Source: Salminus brasiliensis
Lineage: Eukaryota > Chordata > Actinopteri > Characiformes > Bryconidae
Direction of reading: 5' to 3'
Assembly (NCBI RefSeq): GCF_030463535.1
Contig: NC_132879.1
Coordinates: forward strand, 47,062,094-47,126,093
DNA: 64,000 bases
Shown here: piece by piece, positions 1-10,500 of the stretch
Layout of the letters: each line of letters begins with the position of its first letter
How positions within the stretch are numbered: the first letter of the stretch is position 1
The notes under the pieces: generated by a model
What the model was told of the DNA's origin: nothing
Seen by the model: only the letters and a program-made list of their open reading frames with translations
Databases searched by the model: none
Position numbers and translations under genes: made by a program

Positions 1-83
1 GTGTGTCTAACTGCGTCCCACTGTCCTCTAATCTCTGTGCTTTTAGAAAATGTAGCAGAGACAGGAGAAAATTCAGACGCCAT
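1..83 (-). CDS. Possible first coding exon of a neighbouring gene, cut by the window edge
   Basis: On the - strand an ATG at 83-81 has a strong start context (AAAATGG). It opens a frame of 27 codons that reaches the window edge without a stop, beginning MASEFSPVSATFSKSTEIRG. It lies in CpG-rich DNA that looks like a promoter, so it may be the first exon of a gene running left. I do not recognise the protein. The + strand is also open here, and 18-45 reads like a + strand splice acceptor (pyrimidine-rich, ending tttag), so the coding strand is uncertain. It could equally be 5' UTR or chance. Confidence 0.3.
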   Translation of the reverse strand, partial: MASEFSPVSATFSKSTEIRGQWDAVRH

Positions 84-620
84 TTTCGTTTGGAAGTTGA
101 GCTGAGCAATGTCGGCGACATTCAACCGCTGCGGAGGAGTTTAATGTGTAAAGAAAGTAGCTTAGTGTCGGAGAGGGGCTGCCGGAGCCGGAGCGTCTCC
201 CCGCGGATACAGAAAGCGAATTTAGAGATAGAACGGGCTACTTACTTCCTGTTTTGGGTCCGGGCACTTCACAGGGACCAGGATGGAGACAAGTGCCAGG
301 ATGGAGGAGCACCACGGCGGAAACCAGCACCGCTCACTTCCGACACAAATGTGGCCTCGCTGCTGTGATAAATGAGCATTACTACAACCTGCTAATGGTG
401 GTTTGCACTATAGCTCCTGACTTTAGATGGGAGTGGGGTTAAAATAAAGTCTCTGCGAGATCGTACACCGCGCGGGGGGTGAGCTGGTCGCGAGGGTTAA
501 TACCGCCTACAGCTTCAACTCGTTTGTATGACAACAGCGCCGTCTACTGATAGTGAACGGGGTCACTGGCTGACCGTTCGGTGTGGGGGGCAGAAATAGG
601 CCGCAATTGTATCCAGGCCT
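84..620. promoter_or_regulatory. CpG-rich promoter-like region
   Basis: This stretch is much richer in CG dinucleotides than the AT-rich DNA that follows, for example around 180-250 and 465-500. It lies directly upstream of the possible - strand first exon at 1-83. An unmethylated CpG promoter is the simplest reading. No TATA box stands out. The + strand frame running through the start of it has no recognisable domain and is probably not a gene. Confidence 0.4.
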
Positions 621-1972
621 GAGAGTGTCACAACATTTTTTAGTACAGAAAGTAGGGCGATCGTATTTTGGGTTTAAAAAAAAGGGGACATATGGGTGCC
701 CGCTGGGGTCAGGATGTTGCCTAAATTGTAGGACTGTGGCAGCGAGGATGTGGGAGGCAGCTAGTTAAATACTCGAGGATCAGGCAACTATGTTAATAAA
801 GCTTGATTGCCAAATAATCTGCTTTCAGTTTTAACTTAGCAAAAAATAGTGTTACTTTTCTAATTGGTATTTAAAAAATACACTTTTCAGTCCTCCTGGT
901 GTGTCCGATACGCTGTAATCGTGTGTGTAAGACTGATTTGATTATTGACTGGAAAATATACTGATTTTTTATCTTTTAATATATTTGCTCCACTTGGTTC
1001 CATCATGACGAGCCCACAGGCTTGTTTTTCTGTAACTGGTGTGTGTATATGTACACTGCATTTTAGACGTGGGAGGCAGTTTGACCAATGGTTGGATGTA
1101 GGTGCAGATATATTCAGACTAGTTGCGGCAGTAAGAAGGTGTGACTTATAGAGACGTCTTTAAAGCTGTATGAATCTGTGTCCAGGGCTGACATGAAATC
1201 AATGTGAAATTCTGGACATTTCACACAATTTTGAAAATCCTATGTGGCCGCATTTTTAAGATGCCAAAAAGGGTCAAAGGGGACACCTACACTACACATT
1301 TATTTTATTTTATTTTTTTTTAGCTAAAATAAAATTCCAATGCATAACTCTTTGACAAGGAAAGTATACATACAAACTTACGTACTCATGACCAGTATAT
1401 AGCTATGATATAATGGCAGACAGAGTCTGAATAAGGACAATTATGTTGTTCTCAAAGCCCAAACGTGTGTGAAATACACTCACTAAGCACTTTATAAGGT
1501 ACTTAACATGGACATAACTTGACATGATGTCCTGCTGTCGTAGTCCCTCCTCCTCAAGGTTGGGTATGTGTGTTCTGTATCGCTTTTCTGATCCGCTCAC
1601 CACAGTTGTACAGTTATTGTGTGAGATGTTACTGTAGCCTTTCTGTCAGCTCCAACCAGTCTGACCATTGACCTCTTGCATCAACAACTGCAGAACCGCT
1701 GTTCACTGGGTGCTTTTTCGTTATTACACCATTCTGAGTAAACTCTAGGGACTGTTGTGATGAAACTCCCAGGAGAGGATTCTAGATATACTAAAAGGTT
1801 CTAGATATACTAAAAGCCCATCAATCTTGCAACAATCATGCCACACAAAATCACAGATTACATTTTTCTCCATTCTGCAAGATTTTATGCATTGCACTGC
1901 TGCAACAAAACTGGTTGATTAGATAACTGCATGAATAAGTAGGGTTCCCTAATAAATGTATGTATGTATATA

Positions 1973-2021
<49 letters not shown>

Positions 2022-2329
2022 AACTATTATATTATTTTGTCCAAGCCCAAATTTAAACCAAATTGAGAACCTCTGGCCTCATATAACAGATTTCTCCTTC
2101 AGAGTAGCGACAGGCTCTCTCTCTCTCCTTAGTTGAATTTTCTTGATGTAGGCAGTGACGTTCAGAACCAGCACTGCACATTTTTGTGTCTTCCTGCTTA
2201 GACACGCCTAATTCAGTTTAAAATGTAATTATCTCTTTAATGAGATGCAGTTAGAACTGAAACATAGTGAAGGCCTTATTCATCTCTGAAGCCAAAGCAA
2301 TGAAATTAGAACAGTGAAATGAGTTTGCT
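621..2329. other. Intergenic, AT-rich, no gene seen
   Basis: Frames are short and broken on both strands. The only clear structures are a small direct duplication of an 18-base sequence at about 1781-1816 (beginning ttctagatatac) and the TA microsatellite at 1958-2019. I see no exon or RNA gene. Confidence 0.5.
1958..2019. repeat. TA/TG microsatellite
   Basis: A run of tgta units passes into an uninterrupted alternating TA tract. This is a simple-sequence repeat with no gene signal. Confidence 0.9.
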
Positions 2330-2334
2330 GGAGA

Positions 2335-3185
2335 GAAAATGCATACTCTCTGTGGGGCAGCAAGGCCTGTAGCCATCTTTTTGCCTGACAGAAAAGCATC
2401 CCCACAACAGAATGCTACCACCACCATGTTTGACTGCAGGGATGGAATTAATGAGGTGATGCTAAGTGTCTGCATGGTTTCCTCCAAAATACACTATTGG
2501 GAACTATGGCTAAATATTGTGGTCAATCTCCACTTCATTTTATCAGGGGGTGTTACTCCTCACAGTCTGGAGTTCAAGTGACTTCTGGCAAACTCCCAAA
2601 AGTGCTGGCATGTACCTTTTAGTGAGGAATGGCTATGGTCTGGCCACTCAACCATAAAGACCTGACTGGTGGAGTGCTGCACTGGTGCTTGTCCATTTTC
2701 TTGCAAGGTTCACCCATCTCCAAAAAGAAATGTGGATGTCATTAATATTAATTATTGGGTTCTTGGCTACCTGTCTTACCAATGCCCTTCATCCCTGATT
2801 TCTCAGTTTGGCTGGGTGGCCAAATCTAAAAAAGACTGCTGGTAGTTCCAAACTTCTTCGTTTTATGATTTAATGATGGAGACTACTGTGCTCTTGGACA
2901 CTTTCAATGCTGCAGAAATGTCCTTGTATCCGTCCCCAGATCTGTTCCTTGAACAATCCTGTCTCGCAGGCCTACAGACAATTCTCTCAACCTCATGGTT
3001 TGCTTTTCACTTCTGACATACACCACATGAGACCTTATACACATAGGTCTGTGCCATACTTTAATTACATACAACACATGCGAACTCCCATCAAGTTGTA
3101 CAAGCACCTCAAGGACCACTAATAGAAGTAGGATGCACCAGAGCCCAAGTGTGAGGGTCCTAAGAAGAGTCTGAATACTTTCGGA
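2335..3185 (-). mobile_element. Decayed Tc1/mariner transposon, - strand
   Basis: Read on the - strand this is a broken Tc1-type transposase. Near 3020-2950 it encodes a piece reading LRELSVGLRDRIVQG, the start of the DNA-binding region of fish Tc1 transposases. Near 2435-2380 a piece reading [10 protein letters not shown] matches the family catalytic-core motif. Frameshifts and stops lie between them, and sequence beyond 2335 (the rest of the catalytic domain and that end of the element) is missing. It is a fossil with no active product. Confidence 0.75.
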
Positions 3186-3189
3186 AATT

Positions 3190-3395
3190 GAATATTTACA
3201 TATTTAAGATTTCACAGATTCACAGTATTTAGCAGAAGCTCTAATCCGGAGTGCTTTACATTTGGATCATTTTGCCCAGGTAGGAGAATGCAGAGTTAGG
3301 AGTCGTGCCCAAGGACTGTTGTTGATGTAGCGTAGTGCACTATGCTTGGCTGGGGAATCAAACCCTATGCTACCCACTATGCTGCACCAACACAT
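3190..3395 (-). repeat. SINE/L2-tail-like repeat, antisense
   Basis: The segment around 3215-3250 is the reverse complement of the fish tail motif seen at 40711 and 43318 (gctctggataagagtatctg). A GGGGAATCAAACCC-type block, usual in this antisense repeat, follows near 3350. It is a short retroposon fragment between the Tc1 remnant and unique DNA. Confidence 0.6.
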
Positions 3396-3749
3396 CTTTT
3401 ATTTGTTAATAAATTTACAAAACACTCAAACGGTTGTAAAAAAAAAAAAGTCTGAAAGGTGATAAAATGTAAAAAAAATAAATAAATAAAATGAAATGGT
3501 AAAAAGGTATACACTGGATTTAGTATATAGGCTACACATAAGCTTCATAACTGAAGGTGGATTTTAATGCATGGACACTTTCCCACACTATACCAGGCCA
3601 AGTGTCTCGACTGTTTCTGTTTTTTTCTGTATCATCATATCTGTAGTTTCTCGTATTTGTAATCGTGTTCAGTGTACATCTGAACTGCTCAGGTGTTGGT
3701 CTTCCCCAGCCCCACATTAACTATTTAATGTACATGAATGTTTTAACCC
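3396..3749. other. AT-rich intergenic stretch before the ELAPOR1 promoter
   Basis: A-rich runs occur at 3437-3500 and no exon or repeat unit could be named. Overlapping short frames on both strands show no domain and are probably chance. Confidence 0.4.
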
Positions 3750-3987
3750 TCTCTCCATGTGGCCCTTCCACCATTAGCAACGCCACACTTGCGTCACGTG
3801 ACGTCTCTCTCCGCCACTCGGAGCCGTTTGAGCGGCAGCAGCTTTAACACCGAGAACACAGACGGCACCGAGCTCGCGCTGTACGGACCCGCACCAAGCT
3901 CATGGCGTTAATTCTGTGTTAATTCAGCTCTCCACCTGCTGCCTCTCTCTCTCTCTCTCTTTCTTCCTTTTCCCTCTCCTTCAGAAG
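3750..3987 (+). promoter_or_regulatory. ELAPOR1 promoter and 5' leader
   Basis: CG dinucleotides cluster here, in contrast to the flanks, directly upstream of the start codon at 3988. The block holds a perfect CLEAR decamer at 3793-3802, a CRE-like TGACGTC at 3799-3805 overlapping it, and a CT-rich run at 3944-3980. The run ends in CAG at 3982-3984, just before AAGATGG. That layout also resembles a splice acceptor, so the start codon could sit in a second exon with an untranslated exon upstream. Confidence 0.65.
3793..3802. promoter_or_regulatory. CLEAR element (TFEB/TFE3-type E-box)
   Basis: The palindrome GTCACGTGAC is an exact match to the CLEAR consensus bound by the MiT/TFE factors TFEB, TFE3 and MITF, which switch on lysosome and autophagy genes. 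It lies 186 bp before the ELAPOR1 start codon, within the CpG-rich block. USF and MYC/MAX proteins can also bind the CACGTG core, so the binder is inferred. Confidence 0.7.
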
Positions 3988-4080
3988 ATGGAGCCCCGGT
4001 TGGTGTGTCATTGGGTAACGCTTCTCCTGTGCGCGCTCCCGCGGCTGCACGCGACTGGAGACCTGCCGCCGTGTCAGGAG
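3988..4080 (+). CDS. elapor1: elapor1 coding exon 1 (signal peptide)
   Basis: Residues 1-31. The start is MEPRLVCHW, followed by a hydrophobic core [13 protein letters not shown], with likely cleavage after HA (residue 22). The exon ends GAG|GTAAAC, phase 0. Confidence 0.85.
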
Positions 4081-4481
4081 GTAAACGGACACTAAGATTA
4101 CTGAGAATTTAGCTACCGTCTATAACACACACACACACTGCTGGCCCTTATGGTGTTATTGTGCGTCAGAGGGCTGAATAAAACGGAGACGCATTAATGT
4201 TGGGCCTGTTGACTGAAATTAGGAAAGGATAAGAAATAAGCTAAGCTAACCTAAATCGGTGCAAATGAGAGATGAAAGGCGTAGCGAGCTTGTTATAGTA
4301 GACTTACAGGGACGGGTGGTGTTGAAAGTGTGGAAAATAGACATGGCTGGTTTGTTGTTGTTGGATTAATAAATAGAAAGCCTATAAAAACGAGGGTCCT
4401 ATCATAAGATGACGCGGCGCGGCTGACCAATCAGCGAACAGCTCGGGTAAAGCTGCTGTTGTCTATCGTGTTTACGTTGTG

Positions 4482-4514
<33 letters not shown>

Positions 4515-7500
4515 AGCGAGAAAGAGCCCAAAAGTATTAAGGGAGAAAAATAATATTTAGCAGACATTAACAAATTAATAAATAAATCGTTTCCTCGATT
4601 TAAAGCCCGTTAATTTAACTAAAGCGCCCATGCTAAAAATGTATTGTTAAATTTAGGGAACGTTTTATGTTATTATTATTATTATTTTTATTTATACTCA
4701 TAAATAAAATCATAAAATCAACGTTCTCTACGTGTGTGAGTGGAAACGCATGTGCGTAAAATGGCACAAACGCGTGTACGCTGCTGATCACACACTGCTA
4801 GTGGATAAATCTGATAGCTGTAGATGTAAATTAGTAAGTTGACACACACTTCTGTCTCATTTCCATTGTTTTAGGCATTGTGTACACTAATATAGGGCAA
4901 AGGTCTCCTTTCATACTTATGCACATTTCTCTCATTATTGCTCTCTGTCTCTCTCTGTCTCTCTGGATGACACATGCACACATGCATCCTGGGTGGGGGC
5001 AGGGGGAACAGCAGGTGCACTGCGAGTTCAATGCACCCATCATTTCATGGTGTGCTGTAACCAAGCATTCCCCAGGGAGCAGCACCTGGCTCTGTGTAAT
5101 CTGTGTTTCTCTGGTGAAAGGGGAGAAAGCCATTAGCAGTGCTTTTGCCATTTAGCTTAGTTACACACTGCTAATGACTGCATGACCTGTCTGTGAATGG
5201 TGTGTTATCATGTTACGATGAATGATATCTCTGGGTAGCCACTTCTCTATTCACAGAAACAATCTGGTTTCAGTGCTACATAAACCAGTGCAATCACTGC
5301 ACTAATCTGTGATCAGTGTGTGAAAGCTGAATGTATAGTATGGAATATTTTCCTTACAACACCCATATAAAAGTGTCCCCTCTGATTCGTATCTCTGGAA
5401 TGAAGTGGTGGTGGTATACTGAGATAAACCCCACTGTCCCACTGAGAGATGTATATCAGGCTTGTCAGTTGCTGTTTGTCACCGTTTGCAGGTTTGTGTA
5501 CCTGGACGAGTAGGAGAATGTATTTCCAGTTTTCCCGTTTGTTTTACAGGAGGGAGCGCTTATTAGCATGACAAAGCTTAGCCTTATCTCCCCACATTTA
5601 CTCACACACAGTGAGGCGTGTGTACGGCAGCAAGGTGCTCCGTAGCCTCATTATTTAGGGTTGTTATCAGTGAAAGTCAGGCTCCAATTCATTACCATTC
5701 GCTCACTGGCCGACAGAAGAGAGTGATTGTCATGACAACAGTCACAGGGCTCTCAGTGGTCTCCCTGGCGACTATGGGCTACTGTTCCCCGCCCTTCTCC
5801 TAAAGAGGGTGCGTTAGAGTGTGTGTGCTTGATGTATCGCAGAGATTTCTCAAGTAGCTTGCTTAGGGTAATTATATTAGGCCTTTTTTTTACCACAGTA
5901 CATCACCTGGCTAGCTAGGAATTTCTGGCTTGTCAGATACTTCCAGATACTACCATAGTCTTAGGTATACTGCTGTCGGTTCTTCAACTAGTGCCGAACA
6001 ATATACTATACTTTTTTCAGAGATTACAAACCAAGCATAGAGACAATAATAAGCAAATTAATCTATCCAAAAAAAAACTTTTTATTATTTGCTGGAAACA
6101 AAATATGTCGAAAGAGCTCAACCTCACATGCAGCTTTCAAATGTTTTACATCTGCGTCCAACAATAATTTGCTTTAAGCTTTAACTATAATTAAGGGGCA
6201 GTAACTATAATAATAATAATAATAAGAAGAAGAACAACAACAACAAGAGGAAAAATTGTGAAATATTGTACACTGTGATATTTTCTAAGAGAGTTATGAT
6301 ACTGTGAAGATCTCATACTGCTGCAACCCTACCTGTATACCAGTGTTAGTGTCACAACAAGGAATTGATTTTCAGTGTTAATGATTTGATAGTAACAAAC
6401 AAAGTGTATGCCTTTCCTCGTATGCTTTAGATGTATCAATATGTAATAAATATTAAGAAATATTTATTTGGCTTTTTGTAAATGTGGTTTTTAGTGTTGT
6501 ACTTGGTTTGGTGTAAAAGGGTTGAAAGAAGGAGAACAGGAGAAACAAATTCAAATTCAAGTCCTTAAGATGTAGAACACTTTCTAGTGGTCAGGGTTTA
6601 AACACACCACACTTTGCCACCAATCTTTACATGTAAACTATTAATTAAAAATAAATCATGTTTTTGAGAATACAGTATTGCAAAACATAATATCACAATA
6701 CTTTGATATATTGATATTTTCTTACACCACTTTGGAATATATACATAAAGCTTATTACAGTTACAGTTAAGAGAAGGAGAACAGGACAAAACTGTTCCAT
6801 TCAAATTTGGGTCCTTAAGATTTCCTTATGTATGTGATACCAGGATAATGTAACACGGCATAGGGCTGCACAATATTGGAAAAAAAAACAGATAAACAAA
6901 AAAATACAGATATTCAGATATTCTGACCAGATTTGACCAGGAATCTCAAGGAGGAAAATGAGATGCAGTCGCAGATTTTATCATAATTAACATTTTAAAC
7001 ACAAAGTTTTTAGAGGCCCTGTGGGATGTGTGGGAAGATATAATTAGAATAGTTTCTTCATAAGGATCAATAACCGAATAAAAAAAACAAGGGTTAAAGG
7101 GGCCACAACAATAACAAATGGCATTGTTTTCAGATTATATATTAGGGTTGTGTATTGGCAAGAACCTGATGATACAGGGGTTACGATTTTATCCAATATT
7201 TTATCCACTGCTATCTAGCGGTCCGGGTTTAAACACAACACAAAATGAACCACTGTTTGCCACCAATATTTACATATAAACTATATAAATTAGACTATAA
7301 GAATATAAACTAAATACATTAAAATCAATACTGTATATTTGAGAATCGATACAGTATTGCAAAACTAAGTATTGCGATATTTCGATAAATGAATATTTTC
7401 TTATGTCCCTCTTGTATATATAGATAGATAGATAGATAGATCACTTTATTTATCCCACAGGGAAAGTCAGTTTTTACAGCAGCAAAATCAAACAAGAGAG

Positions 7501-10500
7501 CAGCATGATAGAGGCATAAAAGCGTAAAAAGTGATTGTAGTGCAGTAATAATTACATTAATATAATGTAATATACAGAATGAATTATGTGTAATGTAACA
7601 GTGCAGTAACTACATTAATATAATGTAGTGATGTAAGGCATCCTGGGGTATCATTACAGTATAGAGTTGTAAAGTGGCAGTGCAGATGACAGAGCTGTGT
7701 GGCAGTACATACTGATGAACAGAATAGTGTCCGATTGAGAAACAGCGGGACTGTTCTATTAGTACACTCAGTGCACAATAATGTCCCGGCACAGTGACGA
7801 GGCGTTGTACAGCGAGATCGCTGTTGGGAGAAACGATCTCCTGTACCGTTCCTTACTGCTGCGGAGCTGAAGGAGCATAAAGCTTATTACAGTTACTCAA
7901 CCCAAACCAACTATGCACAAATGTGTTGTCTTTCTTGTGATCAGTGACCTTTACTGGTGTGTGTGTGTGTGTGTGTTCCAGACAGACTACCACTTTAAGT
8001 ACACAGAGTGTGACAGTACAGGCGCGCGCTGGAGAGTGGCCATCCCTCACAGACAGGGCAGCTGCAGTGGCCTCCCGGAGCCTGTCAGAGGCACTGACTG
8101 CAGTAAGTCACAAACCGCTTGTGAGTGGGCGTTTTAGAGAAAATGTGACATGGAGCCAAGCCTGTTTGATTTACACTAACAATCAATCAAGTAGGTCTGG
8201 GCTCCATCAATCTTGCATAAATTTAATCAGTGTGATGTATAGTACTTTATTACCAAGCTGGAACTCATGCAGTTCTAATATGGGAATAGGTTGGGATATT
8301 TTACCCTGTTTTTGTGTGTGTCTGTGTGTGTGTGTGCATTTTGCAGCATTCTCCTGTGAGGTGGGAAAGTTTTTGGAGATGTCCTCGCAACAGTGTACAG
8401 CTTGTACTGAAGGTTTCTATTCGTTGGGCAGTGGGGTGCGCTTTGACCAGTGGGACTCTATTCCTGCTGGCTTCAGCAGTCTGGCCACCTACATGGAGCC
8501 TGAGGGATCTGGGGATGAGTCTCTGTCCTGTAACAAGTCAGTCACTCTGAAATGTCCACACACTAATCTGCTCTAATACTGTATTATCATTATCAGTCTC
8601 ATTCACTCAGTTCTTGTACTTACTACTGTATATTTGTGTATATCAGCTCGTCGTGGACACCTCAGGGTAGTCACTTGGAGTCGAATCGGGACGAGTGCAC
8701 GGTTTCGCTGGTGTATGCAGTTCATCTGATGAAACAGGGTTCTGTCTCATTCGACTACCAATATGTTGACAACAACGTGTTCTTCGAGTTCTTTGTGAGT
8801 CTGAATGCTTTTTAACAGCAATACACACTTAGCACAGATCTCTACAGCCTTCATTTAGAGTACTGGGGAAGAGCCAGGATAGTTGCCTGAGTTAATTGTC
8901 ATGTGACCGGTGAAACAGGTAGTAGTTAGTCTGCATTCTTTCCATTCACCAGCAAAAAAAGAAAGTGACAATATAGGGATTTGTATTCAGACAAACTTCA
9001 AGTAACTGTAAGTTAGGGAGTTAAGGTCTTTTATACATAGTATTTTCTCCTCAGTGAATGAAATGCCAACATGTAAATTTGTTAGAGAAATAAAAACTCA
9101 TGAGTCATTACAGCTGCGCCATCCCTGCCTACTTAGTCACATCTTTTACCCCTTAAACTCTGCAGAGCCACCAGTGGTGCCTGGCTTTTTTTCCCCTCAC
9201 CTGTTTAATTTCGGAATTTGCAAAGTCAGTTTGCATTGCTTTCCATGTAGTTACAGAATAGTAATCCTTAGGATGTAATAAAACAGTGCATAAGAGGTTA
9301 ACAATGCGTCTTAGCCTACATGCTCATGTTAACATACTGGTGAACCGGTAGAAGTAGAAGAGTGTAAATTAAAAGGCCCATATCTTATTTTTTGCATTTA
9401 ATCATTTTCCTCAAGTGCCACTTAGGGAAATTAATTTTTATATGACTGTTTCCAGCCCCTATTTATCCTTCAGGTTTAAACAGGCTGTTTCTATTACTGT
9501 GCTGTTCAGACTGATATGCGATAAATGAGGTCTGTTTCAAATGCCTGCCTTGTATTGAGCCTCATTTAAAAAGCACTCAGAGCTGAAACACTCCAGGGAA
9601 CTGCAATATAGTTTGGCAGTGCTAAACTGTGGTAAGCTAAATAAGAAACAGTGAATAGGAAACCTTAAAATGAGAATTTACATATTACTTTATAATAAAC
9701 TCTTTATTTTAAAAAGTGAAGAAATGCAGTCTTTCCATGATAGGGGCACTTTAATATACATACTCTCAAATATGAGCAAAACAGTCACATTTTACAGTCC
9801 TCTTAAAACATTAATTTGCTGTTTTTTTTTTTTAAATATTTTTATTATTTAATAGGCAGTTGCAGTAGAAAAATATAAATTTTCATTCTTGCCACTGTGT
9901 TATGTCCATATGTGCAAAGGCTCACATAGATCAGAGACAAAGAGAGAGTCTTGTGTGTAGTGTGCATATTGGTGTACAACACTTACTAGCCAACTTATGT
10001 GTCACACTACTTTGTTGACCTACTTTATTCATACACTGTTTAGATCCAGTATTAGGGTTCCTTGTCCCTGCACATTTTGGAGCTTTTCGTGCTCAAGTAC
10101 ACCTACTAAACCTGACTGTGCTGGACTGCAGCCCTTCATGACTCTTTAGGACCACTGTTGGCTGGATGTTGTTGGTGGAATGTTCTTCACTTGAGAATTT
10201 CCCTGCATCCAGATGACATCTGATCAGTGGCAGTTCTTTGGTGTTCTTTTCTATTAGTGGTTATAGTGGAATGGAGCGGAGGGTGCCATGTACCCACAGA
10301 GTGCACCGGTATGGTTTAGGGAAATGGTAGGTCTATGTAATAGGGCCTGTTTCTTGATCCAGATTCAGAATGACCAGTGCCAGGAAATGGACCAAACAGC
10401 AGACCAGAAGTGGATCAAACTCACCTCTAATGGTGAATGGGGAACACATACAGTGAGTGAGCTTTCAGCTTTTTCTACTGCTTTACAGAAATCAAAATTA

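Larger units (their letters stand above)
4081..7981 (+). other. elapor1 intron 1
   Basis: A 3.9 kb intron (GTAAAC...CCAG). It holds a TG microsatellite at 4483-4514, TAA/ACA simple repeats near 6208-6246, a duplicated AT-rich segment (6570-6830 resembles 7195-7400, both with a 'gtttaaacac' block), a GATA run and a LINE/SINE tail at 7425-7875. I see no other gene. Frames near 4831-5155 on both strands have no recognisable domain. Confidence 0.6.

Noticed and set aside
3..368. 121-codon + strand frame at the left edge
   Set aside because: It needs a GTG start or the cut edge, has no recognisable domain and is explained by GC-rich promoter DNA.
2904..3122. Two overlapping 71-codon frames on opposite strands
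   Set aside because: The - strand one is a remnant of Tc1 transposase; the + strand one is its shadow.
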